NCBI GenBank assembly: GCA_001295905.1 | Contig: LJHT01000014.1 | Coordinates: 124,001-188,000, forward strand | DNA length: 64,000 bases | Source of the DNA: a beta proteobacterium AAP51 | GTDB lineage: Bacteria; Pseudomonadota; Gammaproteobacteria; Burkholderiales; Burkholderiaceae_C | Reading direction: 5' to 3' | Shown: positions 33,783-43,563 of the stretch, in pieces | Position numbering within the stretch: position 1 is the first letter of the stretch | How the letters are laid out: each line of letters starts with the position of its first letter | The notes under the pieces: generated by a model | The model's database searches: none | The model's input: only the letters and a program-made list of their open reading frames with translations | Told to the model about the DNA's origin: nothing | Made by a program: the position numbers and the translations under genes

Positions 33783-34967
33783 ATGAGCACCCGTGACGTC
33801 GTCGTACTTTCCGCCGCCCGTTCCGCCGTCGGCACCTTCAGCGGCAGCCTGGCCGACATCGAGCCCGCCGAACTGGCCGGCACGGTGATGAAGGAAGCCG
33901 TGCAGCGCTCGGGCGTCGACCCGAAGGCCATCAACTACGTGACCGTGGGCAACACCATCCCCACCGAAAGCCGCTTCGCCTATGTGGCGCGCGTGGCCAG
34001 CATCCAGGCCGGTTTGCCGATGGACAGCGTGGCGATGTCGGTCAACCGGCTGTGCAGCAGCGGGCTGCAGGGCATCGTGACCACGGCGCAGAACATCCTG
34101 CTGGGCGATTGTGATTACGGCATCGGCGGCGGCGTGGAAGTGATGAGCCGCGGCGGCTACCTCAGCCCGGCCATGCGCAGCGGCGCGCGCATGGGCCACA
34201 CGCAGATGCTCGACATGATGGTGGCCACGCTCACCGACCCCTTCGGCGTGGGCCACATGGGCATGACGGCCGAGAACCTGGCGGTGAAGTGGGGCATCAG
34301 CCGCGAAGAGCAGGACGCGCTGGCCGTGGAAAGCCACCGCAAGGCCGCGGCTGCGGTGGCCGAAGGCCGCTTCAAGAGCCAGATCGTGCCCATCGTGAAG
34401 CAGACGAAGAAGGGCGAGGTCGTCTTCGACACCGACGAACACGTCAAGCCCGCCACCACGATGGAGACGCTGGGCAAGATGAAGCCCGCCTTCAAGAAGG
34501 ACGGCACCGTGACCGCCGGCAATGCCAGCGGCATCAACGACGGCGCGGCGTTTTTTGTGCTGGCCGATGCCGCCGTGGCCGCCGCGCACGGCCACAAGCC
34601 GCTGGCGCGCCTGGCGGGTTATGCCGTGGCCGGCGTGCCCAACGAGATCATGGGCGAAGGCCCCATCCCGGCCACGAAGCTGGCGCTGAAGAAGGCCGGG
34701 CTCACGCTGCAGCAGATGGACGTCATCGAAAGCAACGAGGCCTTCGCGGCCCAGGCCATCGCCGTGGCGCGCGGGCTGGAATTCGACATGGCCAAGGTCA
34801 ACCCCAACGGCGGCGCCATCGCCCTGGGCCACCCCATCGGTTGCAGCGGCGCCTTCCTGGCCACCAAGGCCGTCTACGAGTTGCACCGCACGGGCGGCCG
34901 CTACGCGCTGGTGACGATGTGCATCGGCGGCGGCCAGGGCATCGCGGCGGTGTTCGAGCGCCTGTGA
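33783..34967 (+). CDS. Acetyl-CoA C-acetyltransferase (thiolase)
   Basis: This 394-residue thiolase condenses or cleaves acyl-CoAs (acetoacetyl-CoA, and possibly longer 3-ketoacyl-CoAs). The nucleophilic Cys sits in NRLCSSGLQ, followed by NEAFAAQ, the catalytic His in GHPIGCSGA and the second Cys in CIGGGQG. The ATG at 33783 follows an AGGAGA ribosome-binding site; the longer open frame lacks one. The length is standard. Its stop overlaps the GTG of the next gene. With the phasin-like protein further on, a role in polyhydroxybutyrate or fatty-acid metabolism is possible, but chain-length specificity cannot be read. Confidence 0.92.
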   Translation: MSTRDVVVLSAARSAVGTFSGSLADIEPAELAGTVMKEAVQRSGVDPKAINYVTVGNTIPTESRFAYVARVASIQAGLPMDSVAMSVNRLCSSGLQGIVTTAQNILLGDCDYGIGGGVEVMSRGGYLSPAMRSGARMGHTQMLDMMVATLTDPFGVGHMGMTAENLAVKWGISREEQDALAVESHRKAAAAVAEGRFKSQIVPIVKQTKKGEVVFDTDEHVKPATTMETLGKMKPAFKKDGTVTAGNASGINDGAAFFVLADAAVAAAHGHKPLARLAGYAVAGVPNEIMGEGPIPATKLALKKAGLTLQQMDVIESNEAFAAQAIAVARGLEFDMAKVNPNGGAIALGHPIGCSGAFLATKAVYELHRTGGRYALVTMCIGGGQGIAAVFERL

Positions 34968-36421
34968 GCCGGCCCGCCAGCAAGAAGGCAGCGCCCCAGC
35001 GGCCGGCGGCCCCGGCCCTGCCGGCCTGGGCTGCGGCGTTACCCTACCTGCCGCTGTGGCTGGCCCACCAGCTGCGCGTGACGGAACAACCTGGCTGCAG
35101 CGTGGCCGTGGCCCACCACGGCCACGTGCTGGCCGAGTTTGCGCTGGGGCACTGCGGCAGCGGCGCCAAGCTCACGCCGCGCCACCGTTTCCGCGTGGCT
35201 TCGCACTCCAAGACCTTCACCGCCGTGGCGGTGCTGAAGCTGCGCGAACAGGGCCGCCTGAGGCTGGACGATGCCATCGGCCAGTTCGTGCCCGGCCTGC
35301 AGGCGGAAGTGGCCGGCGCCACGCTGGCGCAGCTGCTCAGCCACACGGCCGGCCTGGTGCGCGATGGTTTCGATGCCGGCCAGTGGAGCGACCGCCGCCC
35401 CTTCCTGGACGAAGCCGCGCTGCGCGCCGACCTGGCCGGCGGCCCCGTGCTGCCGGCCAACTGCCGTTTCAAGTACAGCAACCACGGCTACGGCCTGCTG
35501 GGCCTGGCCATCGAAGCCCTCACGGGCGAGCCCTATGCCGCCTGGGTGCAGCGCGAAGTGGTGCAGGCCGCCGGCCTGAAGCACACCGTGCCCGACGCGC
35601 CGCTGCTGCCCGAAGCCGCGCCTTTGGCGCAAGGCCACAGCGCCAAGTGGCCGCTGGGCCGGCGCGTGGCCATACCCGGCCGCAACGCGACGAACGTGTT
35701 GGCCGCCGCCACGGGCTTCATCAGCACCGCGGGCGACCTTGCGCGCTTCTACGCCAGCCTGTCGCCCGAAGCGGCGCAGAGCGTGCTCAGCCCCGCCAGC
35801 CGCCGCGAGCTGGTGCGCCGCCAGTGGCGCGACCCCTATGGCACGGTGGAGCGCTGGTACGGCCTGGGCACGATCAGCGGCAGCACACCCGGTGGCGACG
35901 CCACCTGGGACCATTTCGGCCACACCGGCGGTTTCCAGGGCACGCTGACGCGCACCGTGTGCGTGCCGGCGCAGGGCCTGAGCCTCAGCATCCTGAGCAA
36001 CGCCGCCGACGGCATGGCCACGGTGTGGGTGGACGGCGCGCTGCAGATCTTGCGCACCGCGGCGCAGCATGGCCCGCCCAGCCCCCATGCCGCGCCCTGG
36101 CAGGGCCGCTGGTGGAGCCTGTGGGGCGCCAGCGACCTGCTGCCGCTGGGCGGGCTGGTGTTCGTGGCCAACCCGGGCCTGGGCAACCCGCTGCTCGATG
36201 CCCCGCAGATCCAGCCCGAAGCGAAGGTGGAGGCTGCCACCCGCCACGGCCGCTTCGTGCAGGCCGGCGGCTTCGCCAGCCACGGCGAGACGGCGCGGCT
36301 GGAGCAAGACGTCCGCGGCCGCGCCCAGGCGCTGTGGCTGGGCGGCACGCGGCTGCAGACCGAGGCGCAGGCCGCGAAGGAACTGGCGCGGCGCTACGCG
36401 GACGCGGGCGGCCCGCGCTGA
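34964..36421 (+). CDS. Serine beta-lactamase-fold hydrolase (class C/EstB-like)
   Basis: A 485-residue penicillin-binding-like hydrolase. The active-site SxxK is in ASHSKTFTAV, the YxN motif in KYSNHGYGLLG, and a HTGG triad occupies the KTG position, all in the usual order. No signal peptide is obvious at the GTG start, so it is probably cytoplasmic and more likely an esterase or peptidase than a beta-lactamase. The GTG at 34964 overlaps the thiolase stop by four bases (GTGA); the frame upstream is a shadow of the thiolase. About 130 residues after the catalytic domain resemble the extra C-terminal domain of family members. Confidence 0.85.
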   Translation: MSRPASKKAAPQRPAAPALPAWAAALPYLPLWLAHQLRVTEQPGCSVAVAHHGHVLAEFALGHCGSGAKLTPRHRFRVASHSKTFTAVAVLKLREQGRLRLDDAIGQFVPGLQAEVAGATLAQLLSHTAGLVRDGFDAGQWSDRRPFLDEAALRADLAGGPVLPANCRFKYSNHGYGLLGLAIEALTGEPYAAWVQREVVQAAGLKHTVPDAPLLPEAAPLAQGHSAKWPLGRRVAIPGRNATNVLAAATGFISTAGDLARFYASLSPEAAQSVLSPASRRELVRRQWRDPYGTVERWYGLGTISGSTPGGDATWDHFGHTGGFQGTLTRTVCVPAQGLSLSILSNAADGMATVWVDGALQILRTAAQHGPPSPHAAPWQGRWWSLWGASDLLPLGGLVFVANPGLGNPLLDAPQIQPEAKVEAATRHGRFVQAGGFASHGETARLEQDVRGRAQALWLGGTRLQTEAQAAKELARRYADAGGPR

Positions 36422-36464
36422 GCTCTGCACGGAGCCACGCGTTCAGGCCCGGGGCCTGCGGCCT

Positions 36465-37046
36465 TCAGGGCAGCAGGTCGGCCACCTCGTCCCACAGCTC
36501 GGCCGGCACGCGCCCTTCGTGCCGCTGCACCACGCGGCCCTGGCGGTCGATCACCAGCATCAGCGGCAGGCGGCCGCGCGCCAGCCAGGCGGCGGGCAGC
36601 CGCACGTCGCCCAGCCAGGCGCTGCGCAGCGGGCCGTGGCCGGCATTCAGCTCGCGGCGCAGGCGGTCGTAGGCCTGCGCGTCGTCACGGCGCGGGTCGG
36701 TATTCACCAGCACCAGCTCGAAGGGCTGCTGGCGCCAGCCCTGCGCGTTGGCGCGAAGTTCGGGCATCTTGCTCAGGCAGACCGCGCAGTCGGTGCGCCA
36801 GAACATCAGCACGCGCACGCGGCCGTCGTCGGGGCGCAGGGTGAAGGGCTGGCCGTCGAGCGCGGTGCCACCGAAAACGGCCGCGGCGCCTGGGGCCGAG
36901 GCCGTGGCTGCGCTGGAGGCGGCCGATGCCGTGACGGGCGTGGGTGCCTGTGCCTGTGCGCCCGCGGCCGACACCAGCAGCGCCAGGCCCCAGGCCCCGA
37001 AGAACTGGCCAAGGCGCTGCGAGGCGGGGGGCTTCAAGGGGCTCAT
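36465..37046 (-). CDS. TlpA/ResA-like thioredoxin-fold protein
   Basis: A 193-residue exported protein with an N-terminal hydrophobic signal/anchor (FFGAWGLALLVSAAGA), an Ala/Ser-rich linker, and a thioredoxin fold with the redox pair Cys87-Ala-Val-Cys90 in MFWRTDCAVCLSKMPEL. It probably reduces periplasmic disulfides (cytochrome c maturation or repair). The expected cis-Pro is in RLPLMLVIDRQG. It lies 59 bp downstream of the response-regulator gene and may be cotranscribed with the two-component system. Confidence 0.82.
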   Translation of the reverse strand: MSPLKPPASQRLGQFFGAWGLALLVSAAGAQAQAPTPVTASAASSAATASAPGAAAVFGGTALDGQPFTLRPDDGRVRVLMFWRTDCAVCLSKMPELRANAQGWRQQPFELVLVNTDPRRDDAQAYDRLRRELNAGHGPLRSAWLGDVRLPAAWLARGRLPLMLVIDRQGRVVQRHEGRVPAELWDEVADLLP

Positions 37047-37105
37047 GGCTGCTGCGTCGTGACGTTGCCCCCGACCTTACAGCAAGGCCTGCACGGGCAT
37101 GCGGC

Positions 37106-37816
37106 TCAGCCGGCCGGCGCTTCCAGCCGGTAGCCCAGCCCACGCTGGGTGTGGATGAGCGCCGGCTCGTAGCCTTCGTCGATCTTGCTGCGCAGGCGGC
37201 GGATGTAGACGTCGACGATGTTGGTCAGCGGGTCTTCGTGCGTGCCCCACACGCTGGCCAGGATGCGTTCGCGGCTGAACATGCGGCCGGGGGCGCTCAT
37301 CAGCAGTTCCAGCAGGGCCAGTTCGCGGGCGGTCAGCGTGATGGGCTGGCCGGCGCGCGTGACGCGCATGCGCTCGCGGTCGAACTGCAGGTCGGCCACG
37401 CTCAGCACCGGGTTGGGGCGCGGGCGCGTGGGGCGGCCGCGGCGCGCCAGCGCTTCCAGGCGTGCCAGCAGTTCCTCGAACTCGAAGGGCTTGCACAGGT
37501 AGTCGTCGGCGCCCATGCGCAGGCCGGCCACGCGGTCTTCCAGCGTCGTCATGGCCGTCAGCATCAGGATGGGCAGCGCCACGCCTTCGGCACGCAGGGT
37601 CTGGCAGACCTCCAGGCCGTTCAGGCCCGGCAGCATGAGGTCCAGCACCACCAGCGTGGGCAGGGGGTCGGCGTCGGCCCCGCGGGCGGCGGCGCGGGCC
37701 ATCGCCAGACCTTCGGGGCCGGTGGCGGCGCGCTCCACGCGCCAGCCTTCGGCGCGCAGGCCGCGCAGCAGGAAATCGGCGATGCGGGCGTCGTCTTCGA
37801 CGAGCAGGATGTTCAT
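37106..37816 (-). CDS. OmpR/PhoB-family response regulator
   Basis: A 236-residue two-domain regulator: a receiver with acidic pocket EDD at 7-9, phosphoacceptor Asp59 in VVLDLMLPG and the conserved Lys in YLCKPFEFEEL; then a winged-helix DNA-binding domain (LTARELALLELLMSAPGRMF...). Its ATG overlaps the stop of the upstream sensor kinase (ATGA), so the pair is translationally coupled. Target genes are unknown; the downstream TlpA-like gene is a candidate. Confidence 0.95.
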   Translation of the reverse strand: MNILLVEDDARIADFLLRGLRAEGWRVERAATGPEGLAMARAAARGADADPLPTLVVLDLMLPGLNGLEVCQTLRAEGVALPILMLTAMTTLEDRVAGLRMGADDYLCKPFEFEELLARLEALARRGRPTRPRPNPVLSVADLQFDRERMRVTRAGQPITLTARELALLELLMSAPGRMFSRERILASVWGTHEDPLTNIVDVYIRRLRSKIDEGYEPALIHTQRGLGYRLEAPAG

Positions 37817-39474
37817 GCCGCCTGGGCTTCCAGCGCCTGGGTGAGTGGCAGGCGCAGGCAGGCGCGCGTGCCCTGCCCGGGCGTGCTGGCCAGCGTGAGC
37901 GAGCCCCCGTGCGCCTGGGCCAGCGCGCGGGCGATGGCCAGGCCCAGGCCGATGCCTTCGGCGCGGTGGCGGCGCGCGGCGGCGCCGCGGAAGTGGCGCT
38001 CGAAGACCTGCGGCAGCTCTTCGTCGGTGATGCCGATGCCTTCGTCCACCACCTCCAGCAGCAGCGCGTTGGCTTCGCCAGTGGCCGGCTGGGGACGCAC
38101 CAGCACCTGCACCCGCCCGCCGGCGTGCGAATAGCCGATGGCGTTGTCCAGCAGCACTACCAGCAGCTGGCGCAGGCGTTGCGGGTCTGCGAGCACGGGC
38201 CAGTGCGGCTGGCCGGCGCCGGCAGGACCGACGGCGCTGCCGCTGCCGGCCGTGAGGCCCGAGGCGGGGCCCTGCAACTGCACGCCACGTTCGGCCGCCA
38301 GCGGTGCGGCCTGGGCCAGGGCTTCGGCCACCACCTCGGCCAGGTCGATGGGGCGGCGCGCCAGCGCCAGCGCGTCGATGTCGCTGCGCGCCATCGCCAG
38401 CAGGTCGTCGATGACGGCGGCCAGCTGTTGCGAGCCGTCGACGATGCGCCGCAGTGCGGCGCGGTACTCGTCGGCGGCGCGGTCGCGCCCGCGCAGCGTG
38501 ATCTCGGCTTCGCCCCGGATGGCGGTGGTGGGCGTGCGCAGTTCGTGGCTGATGTCGGCGAACAGCTGGCGGCGGCGCGCGTCGGCCTGGCGCAGCGCTT
38601 CCAGTGCGCCTTGCAGCTCCGTGGTGCGCGTGGCCACCTGGGCTTCCAGGCGCAGGCGCTCGTCGGCCTCGCGGGCCTGGTGGGCGGCCAGGGCGGCGGC
38701 CATGGTGTTCATGCTGCGCGCCACGGCGCCGAACTCGGCATCGGCCTGCGGCGGCACGCGGTGTTCGAGCCGGCCTTGTTCCAGCGCCTGCGCGCCTTCG
38801 CTCAGCTGCTGCAGCGGCCCGCGCAGCGAACGTGCGAAGTGCAGCGCCGCCAGCAGCGCCGCCAGCGCCAGCGTGGCCGCCATGGCCAGCCAGAGGCCGC
38901 GGGTCCAGGCCATGGAGCGGTCGGCCGCCACGCGCTCACGGGCCACGGCCTCGGCTTCGCGGGCGATGGCGTCGGCCAGCAGCACGCGCAGGTCGCGCCC
39001 CTGGGCCTGCTCGAACACGGCGGACAAGGCAGCCCAGGCCTGGCGCGCATCGGCCCCGGGTTGCAGCGGGCCGGTGTCGGCGATGGCGCGCTTCAGCGCT
39101 TCGAGATGGCCGCCCAGCACGGCCAGCGCGTCCAGGCGGCGCAACTGCTCGGCGTTGCCGGTGCTGCCACCGTCCAGCGCCAGCGCGGCGTCGGCCAGGC
39201 GCTGCAGCTCGTCCAGGCGCTGGCGCAGGGTGGCTTGCAGCGCATCGCGCACGGCGGGGTCGGCCCCGGCGCCCTGCTGCAGCTGGGCCACCCAGGAACG
39301 CAGCTCTTTCTTGGTGGCCGAGAGTTCGACGAAGCCGAGCTGGATGTCGCTGGCCAGCCGGCCGCGCTGCACCTGTTGCTCGGCCTGGTTCAGCACCCAG
39401 ACGGCGCCCAGGCCCTGCAGCACCACGACGGTGGCCAGCGCAAGAAGGGCAAGCGTGAGACGGCGGCGCAGCAT
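37813..39474 (-). CDS. Membrane sensor histidine kinase
   Basis: A 553-residue kinase. A TM helix at about 6-29 is followed by a periplasmic helical sensor region (about 30-190), a second TM near 194-213 and a HAMP-like linker. The phosphorylated His310 is in FADISHELRTP, and the HATPase domain has the N box (LLDNAIGYS), G1 (VDEGIGI) and G2 (GIGLGLAIARA). I start at the ATG at 39474 (MLRRRL), which gives a normal N-terminus. It is the partner of the overlapping response regulator. The ligand is unknown. Confidence 0.92.
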   Translation of the reverse strand: MLRRRLTLALLALATVVVLQGLGAVWVLNQAEQQVQRGRLASDIQLGFVELSATKKELRSWVAQLQQGAGADPAVRDALQATLRQRLDELQRLADAALALDGGSTGNAEQLRRLDALAVLGGHLEALKRAIADTGPLQPGADARQAWAALSAVFEQAQGRDLRVLLADAIAREAEAVARERVAADRSMAWTRGLWLAMAATLALAALLAALHFARSLRGPLQQLSEGAQALEQGRLEHRVPPQADAEFGAVARSMNTMAAALAAHQAREADERLRLEAQVATRTTELQGALEALRQADARRRQLFADISHELRTPTTAIRGEAEITLRGRDRAADEYRAALRRIVDGSQQLAAVIDDLLAMARSDIDALALARRPIDLAEVVAEALAQAAPLAAERGVQLQGPASGLTAGSGSAVGPAGAGQPHWPVLADPQRLRQLLVVLLDNAIGYSHAGGRVQVLVRPQPATGEANALLLEVVDEGIGITDEELPQVFERHFRGAAARRHRAEGIGLGLAIARALAQAHGGSLTLASTPGQGTRACLRLPLTQALEAQAA

Positions 39475-39606
39475 GGCCCCGCATTGTCGGCCGGGCGCGG
39501 CCCCGCCCAAGCCCGTTCATCGGCTGTTCATCTGGGCTTGTTCCGGCGTTCATGCACCGGCTGCGCCAGGGCAGGCGAGCGGTGGCCGCGGCGCCCCGGC
39601 CTGCCT

Positions 39607-40386
39607 TCAGCGGCCGGTGAAGCGCGGTGCCCGCTTTTGCGCCCAGGCCGCCAGGCCTTCGCGCAGGTCATCGCTGGCGGCGCAGCGCGCCACGCGTTCG
39701 GCCATGTTGGCGGCCTGCGTCTGGGCGCCGCCGCCTTCGGCCGCTGCGGTTTCGTTCAACGAAAGCTTCATGCCCTGCACGGCCAGCGGCGCGCCGGCCT
39801 GCAGCGCCTGCACCAGCGCCCGCGTGGCGCTGTCGAGTTCGGCCGCGGGCACCAGGGCATCGAGGTAGCCGATGCGCAGCAGCTCTTCCGCAGGCACCGC
39901 CTGCGCCAGCAGGAACAGCCGCTTGGCGGCCTGCAGGCCCAGGCGCGACACATAACGCTGCAGCCCGCTGGGGTAGTAGTGCAGGCCCAGGCGCGCGGCG
40001 GGCATGCGCAGCTCCATGCCCTGCACGCCCACGCGGAAATCGCAGGCCAGCGCCAGGTCGGTGGCGCCGCCGTAGACGCTGCCGTTCAGCCGCGCCACGG
40101 TGGGCAGGGGCAGCGATTCGAGCAGGTCGACCGTGTGCTCGAAGAGCCGCGGGTGGGCGCTGGCGCCGCCGGCCTCTTCCAGTTCACCGAGGTGGAAGCC
40201 GCTGCAGAACACCGGCCCGCTGGCGGTGATCACCAGCACCCGGGCCGCGGGCTGTGCGGCCAGCGTGCGGAAGTGGTCTTGCAGCGCCAGCAGGTCTTCA
40301 CGCTGCAGGCGGTGGTGGTGCTGCGGGCGCTGCAGCGTCAGCGTGGCGCAGCCGTCTTCGGCCAGGTGCAGCAGCGGCGGGCCCAA
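39607..40386 (-). CDS. Enoyl-CoA hydratase/isomerase (crotonase) family protein
   Basis: About 259 residues with a crotonase fold. The CoA/oxyanion segment FCSGFHLGEL and the second oxyanion segment GSVYGGATDLALACDF are both present. The two catalytic glutamates of classical hydratases appear to be Asp (in GGATDLAL) and Ala (in MPAARLGLHYYPSG), so standard hydration chemistry is doubtful. An isomerase, or another crotonase activity, is as likely. No ATG is near; a TTG at 40386 just after the serC stop, or a CTG overlapping that stop, would start it. It is transcribed in the same direction as serC and probably coupled to it. Confidence 0.75.
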   Translation of the reverse strand: MGPPLLHLAEDGCATLTLQRPQHHHRLQREDLLALQDHFRTLAAQPAARVLVITASGPVFCSGFHLGELEEAGGASAHPRLFEHTVDLLESLPLPTVARLNGSVYGGATDLALACDFRVGVQGMELRMPAARLGLHYYPSGLQRYVSRLGLQAAKRLFLLAQAVPAEELLRIGYLDALVPAAELDSATRALVQALQAGAPLAVQGMKLSLNETAAAEGGGAQTQAANMAERVARCAASDDLREGLAAWAQKRAPRFTGR

Positions 40387-40388
40387 GC

Positions 40389-41471
40389 TCAGCCCCGGGT
40401 CTTCTCGAACTCCTGCATCCACGCCACCAGCGCCTGCACGCCGGCCAGCGGCATGGCGTTGTACAGCGAGGCACGCAGGCCGCCCACCACGCGGTGGCCT
40501 TTCAGCTGCACGAGGCCATGCGCCTCGGCGCCCTGCAGGAAGGCGGCGTCCAGCCGCGCATCGGGCAGGCGGAAGGTCACGTTCATGCGGCTGCGGCACT
40601 CGCGCGCCACGGGCGTGCTGTAGAAGCTGCTGGCATCCAGCGCGCCGTACAGCAGCGCGGCCTTGGCGGCGTTGTGCGCTTCCATCGCGGCCAGGCCACC
40701 CTGGTTCTTGATCCACTGGAACACCAGCCCGGCGATGTAGATGGCGTAGGTGGGCGGCGTGTTGTACATGCTGCCGTTGTCGGCCACCACCCGGTAGTTG
40801 AAGGCGGTGGGCGTGCAGGGCAGGGCCTGGCCCAGCAGGTCTTCGCGCACCACCACCAGCGTCAGGCCGGCCGGGCCGATGTTCTTCTGCGCGCCGCCGT
40901 AGATCAGCCCGTACTTCGACACGTCCACCGGGCGGCTGAGGATGCTGCTGCTCATGTCGGCCACCAGCGGCACGTCGCCGACATCGGGCGTGAAGTGGTA
41001 CTCCAGCCCGCCGATGGTCTCGTTGCTGCAGATGTGCACGTAGGCGGCCTGGGGGTCGAGCTGCCAGGTCTCGCGCGCGGGAATGGCGGTGTAGCCGCTG
41101 GCCTCTCCGCTGGCGGCGATGTTCACGCCGCCGTAGCGGCGTGCTTCCTGGGCCGACTTCTGGCTCCACTCGCCGGTGATGACGTGGTCGGCGCTGGCGT
41201 GGCCGCGCAGCAGGTTCATCGGCACGATGGCGTTCTCCGCCAGCGCGCCGCCCTGCATGAAGAGCAGCTTGTAGTTCGCCGGCGCCTGCAGAAGTTCGCG
41301 CAGCGTGCTTTCGGCCTCGGCCGCGATCTGCGTGAACTGCGGGCCGCGGTGGCTCATCTCCATCACGCCCATGCCGCTGCCGCGCCAGTCCAGCATCTCG
41401 TCGGCGGCCTGTTGCAGCACGGTTTCGGGCAGCGCGGCGGGGCCGGCGCTGAAGTTGTAGACACGGGTCAT
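40389..41471 (-). CDS. serC: Phosphoserine aminotransferase
   Basis: A 360-residue class V aminotransferase making 3-phosphoserine (serine synthesis) and 4-phosphohydroxythreonine (PLP synthesis). It starts [13 protein letters not shown], the invariant SerC opening. The PLP-lysine is in [13 protein letters not shown], and the [17 protein letters not shown] motif near the end is typical. The ATG at 41471 gives exactly the family N-terminus; the extended frame is not used. The pdxB/pheA neighbours often found with serC are absent. Confidence 0.96.
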   Translation of the reverse strand: MTRVYNFSAGPAALPETVLQQAADEMLDWRGSGMGVMEMSHRGPQFTQIAAEAESTLRELLQAPANYKLLFMQGGALAENAIVPMNLLRGHASADHVITGEWSQKSAQEARRYGGVNIAASGEASGYTAIPARETWQLDPQAAYVHICSNETIGGLEYHFTPDVGDVPLVADMSSSILSRPVDVSKYGLIYGGAQKNIGPAGLTLVVVREDLLGQALPCTPTAFNYRVVADNGSMYNTPPTYAIYIAGLVFQWIKNQGGLAAMEAHNAAKAALLYGALDASSFYSTPVARECRSRMNVTFRLPDARLDAAFLQGAEAHGLVQLKGHRVVGGLRASLYNAMPLAGVQALVAWMQEFEKTRG

Positions 41472-41822
41472 GGTGGGTACGCGCCGGCGCGGGCCGGGGC
41501 GAAAGCGAGGGTGCGGAGAGCCCGGCTTCAACGCAAGCGAGGTCGAAGGCAAGCCAGTGGTGAGAAGTGTAGCCAGCGCCCGCGGGCGGTGACGGCCTGC
41601 AAGCCCTGTGACCGGAGCCGCTGCCCGCCTGTGGTGGCGTGCGGGTTGACCCTTGCTGCGCTTTTGCGAACCGGCCCGAACAATGGATTGGCCCCCGGGG
41701 CTGCAAGGTCAACGTCTGGCATGGCGTTTGCTGCAGGATTCCGGGTGGCTAACCCGGGACATGTGGGCACACCGCCCCGCAGGCCCACGACACTTCAACC
41801 GACTGAACAGGGAGGCATTGAA
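41472..41822. other. Divergent serC-protease intergenic region
   Basis: A 351-bp spacer between divergent genes; it must hold promoters for both. A GGGAGG ribosome-binding site precedes the protease ATG at 41823. I see no reliable promoter boxes, repeat or RNA gene. Confidence 0.5.
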
Positions 41823-43556
41823 ATGACTCGACACCTTCGTACCCAGCGCACCGTGATGGCCTGCGCCTTGGCTGCACTGTGGGCCCTGGCGCCCCAGGCC
41901 CACGCCGGCCAGGAAGAGTTCCAGCCCATGCGTGCGGCCGCAGAGCAGCCCGCCAAGGGCCTGATCGTGAAGTACCGCGATGGCGCGGCCGCGGCCGACC
42001 TCTCCGGCAGCGGCGCCTCGGTGGTGGCGCGTTCGCGGGTGATGGAAAGGCTGGAAGCCCTGTCCTCGCGCACCAACACACGGCTGAAGCACGTGCGCGC
42101 GCTGGCCATCGGTGCCCAACTGGTGGAGGCGGCCGACGAAAAGACCGACCTCGCCGCCCTGGCCGAGGTGCTGCGCAAAGACCCCTCGGTGCTGTCGGTC
42201 GAGCCCAACGCGATGATGGTGCCGCTGCTCACGCCCAACGACACGCGCTACCCCGAGCAGTGGCACTACTTCGAAGCCACCGGCGGCATCAACGCCGTGC
42301 CCGCCTGGGACCGCGCCACCGGCACCGGCGTGGTGGTGGCCGTCATCGACACCGGCATCGTGCCGCACAGCGACCTGAACGCCAACGTGCTGCCGGGCTA
42401 CGACTTCGTCTCCGACGCCGCCGCCGCACGCGATGGCAACGGCCGCGACAGCAACGCACGTGACGAAGGCGACTGGTTCCTCGCTGGCGAGTGCGGCCGC
42501 CCGACCGGCTCGAACAGCTCGTGGCACGGCACGCACGTGGCCGGCACGGTGGCCGCGGTCACCAACAACGCCGCCGGCGTGGCGGGCGTGGCCTTCGGCG
42601 CCAAGATCCTGCCGGTGCGCGCGCTGGCCAAGTGCGGTGGCTCGCTGGCCGACATTGCCGATGCCATCGTGTGGTCGGCCGGTGGCAGCGTGCCCGGCGT
42701 GCCGGCGAACCCGAACCCGGCCAAGGTCATCAACATGAGCCTGGGCGGCGGTGGTGCCTGCGGCACCACCTACCAGGCGGCCATCAACACCGCGCGCTCG
42801 CTAGGCGCATCGGTGGTGGTGGCGGCCGGCAACAGCAACGTCGACGTGGTGAATGCGCGGCCGGCCAACTGCACGGGCGTCATTGCCGTGGCGGCCACCA
42901 CGCGCAGCGGCGGCAAGGCCAGCTTCTCGAACTTCGGTTCGCTGGTGGACGTGGCGGCGCCGGGTGCGGGCATCCTGTCCACGCTGAACAGCGGCACCAC
43001 CGTGCCGGCTGCCGAAAGCTACGCCAGCTACAACGGCACCAGCATGGCCACGCCGCACGTGGCCGGTGTGGCCGCGATGCTGTACCAGGCCAAGCCGACG
43101 GCCACGCCCACGGAAATCGAGAACGCGCTGCGCAACACGGCGCGCGTATTCCCGGCGGCCTGCTCGGGCTGCGGCACCGGCATCGTCGACGCCAACGCCG
43201 CCATCACCGCCATCAGCGGCACGGCACCCCCGCCCCCGGCCGGCAACGTGCTGCAGAACAACGTGGCGCGCGTCATCTCCGGCGCCACCGGCACCGACAA
43301 CCGCTTCACGATGGTGGTGCCGGCCGGCCGCACGAGCCTGAGCTTCTCGATCAGCGGCGGCACCGGCGATGCCGACCTGTACGTGCGCTTCGGCACCGCG
43401 CCCACCACCACCACCTACGACTGCCGGCCCTACCGCACGGGCAATACGGAAACCTGCACCATCACCAACATCCGTGCCGGTACGTACCACGTGAACGTGC
43501 GCGCCTACTCGGCGTACTCGAACGTCACGCTGGTGGGCCGCTTCTCGCCGCAGTGA
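41823..43556 (+). CDS. Secreted subtilisin-like (S8) serine protease with C-terminal PPC domain
   Basis: A 577-residue preproprotease. It has a signal peptide (1-28) and an I9-type propeptide (about 45-131, from KGLIVKYRDG to VLSVEPNAMM). The catalytic domain carries Asp176 (VAVIDTGIV), His235 (HGTHVAG) and Ser407 (GTSMATPH) with the oxyanion Asn in VVAAGNSN. A Pro-rich linker and a bacterial pre-peptidase C-terminal domain (about 478-577) that assists secretion and is often cleaved off complete it. The ATG has a GGGAGG Shine-Dalgarno sequence. A small gene resembling its own propeptide follows after seven bases. Confidence 0.93.
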   Translation: MTRHLRTQRTVMACALAALWALAPQAHAGQEEFQPMRAAAEQPAKGLIVKYRDGAAAADLSGSGASVVARSRVMERLEALSSRTNTRLKHVRALAIGAQLVEAADEKTDLAALAEVLRKDPSVLSVEPNAMMVPLLTPNDTRYPEQWHYFEATGGINAVPAWDRATGTGVVVAVIDTGIVPHSDLNANVLPGYDFVSDAAAARDGNGRDSNARDEGDWFLAGECGRPTGSNSSWHGTHVAGTVAAVTNNAAGVAGVAFGAKILPVRALAKCGGSLADIADAIVWSAGGSVPGVPANPNPAKVINMSLGGGGACGTTYQAAINTARSLGASVVVAAGNSNVDVVNARPANCTGVIAVAATTRSGGKASFSNFGSLVDVAAPGAGILSTLNSGTTVPAAESYASYNGTSMATPHVAGVAAMLYQAKPTATPTEIENALRNTARVFPAACSGCGTGIVDANAAITAISGTAPPPPAGNVLQNNVARVISGATGTDNRFTMVVPAGRTSLSFSISGGTGDADLYVRFGTAPTTTTYDCRPYRTGNTETCTITNIRAGTYHVNVRAYSAYSNVTLVGRFSPQ

Positions 43557-43563
43557 GTGGCAG

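Noticed and set aside
34964-36421. Antibiotic-resistance beta-lactamase
   Set aside because: No signal peptide, extra C-terminal domain and HTGG instead of KTG favour an esterase or peptidase-like hydrolase.
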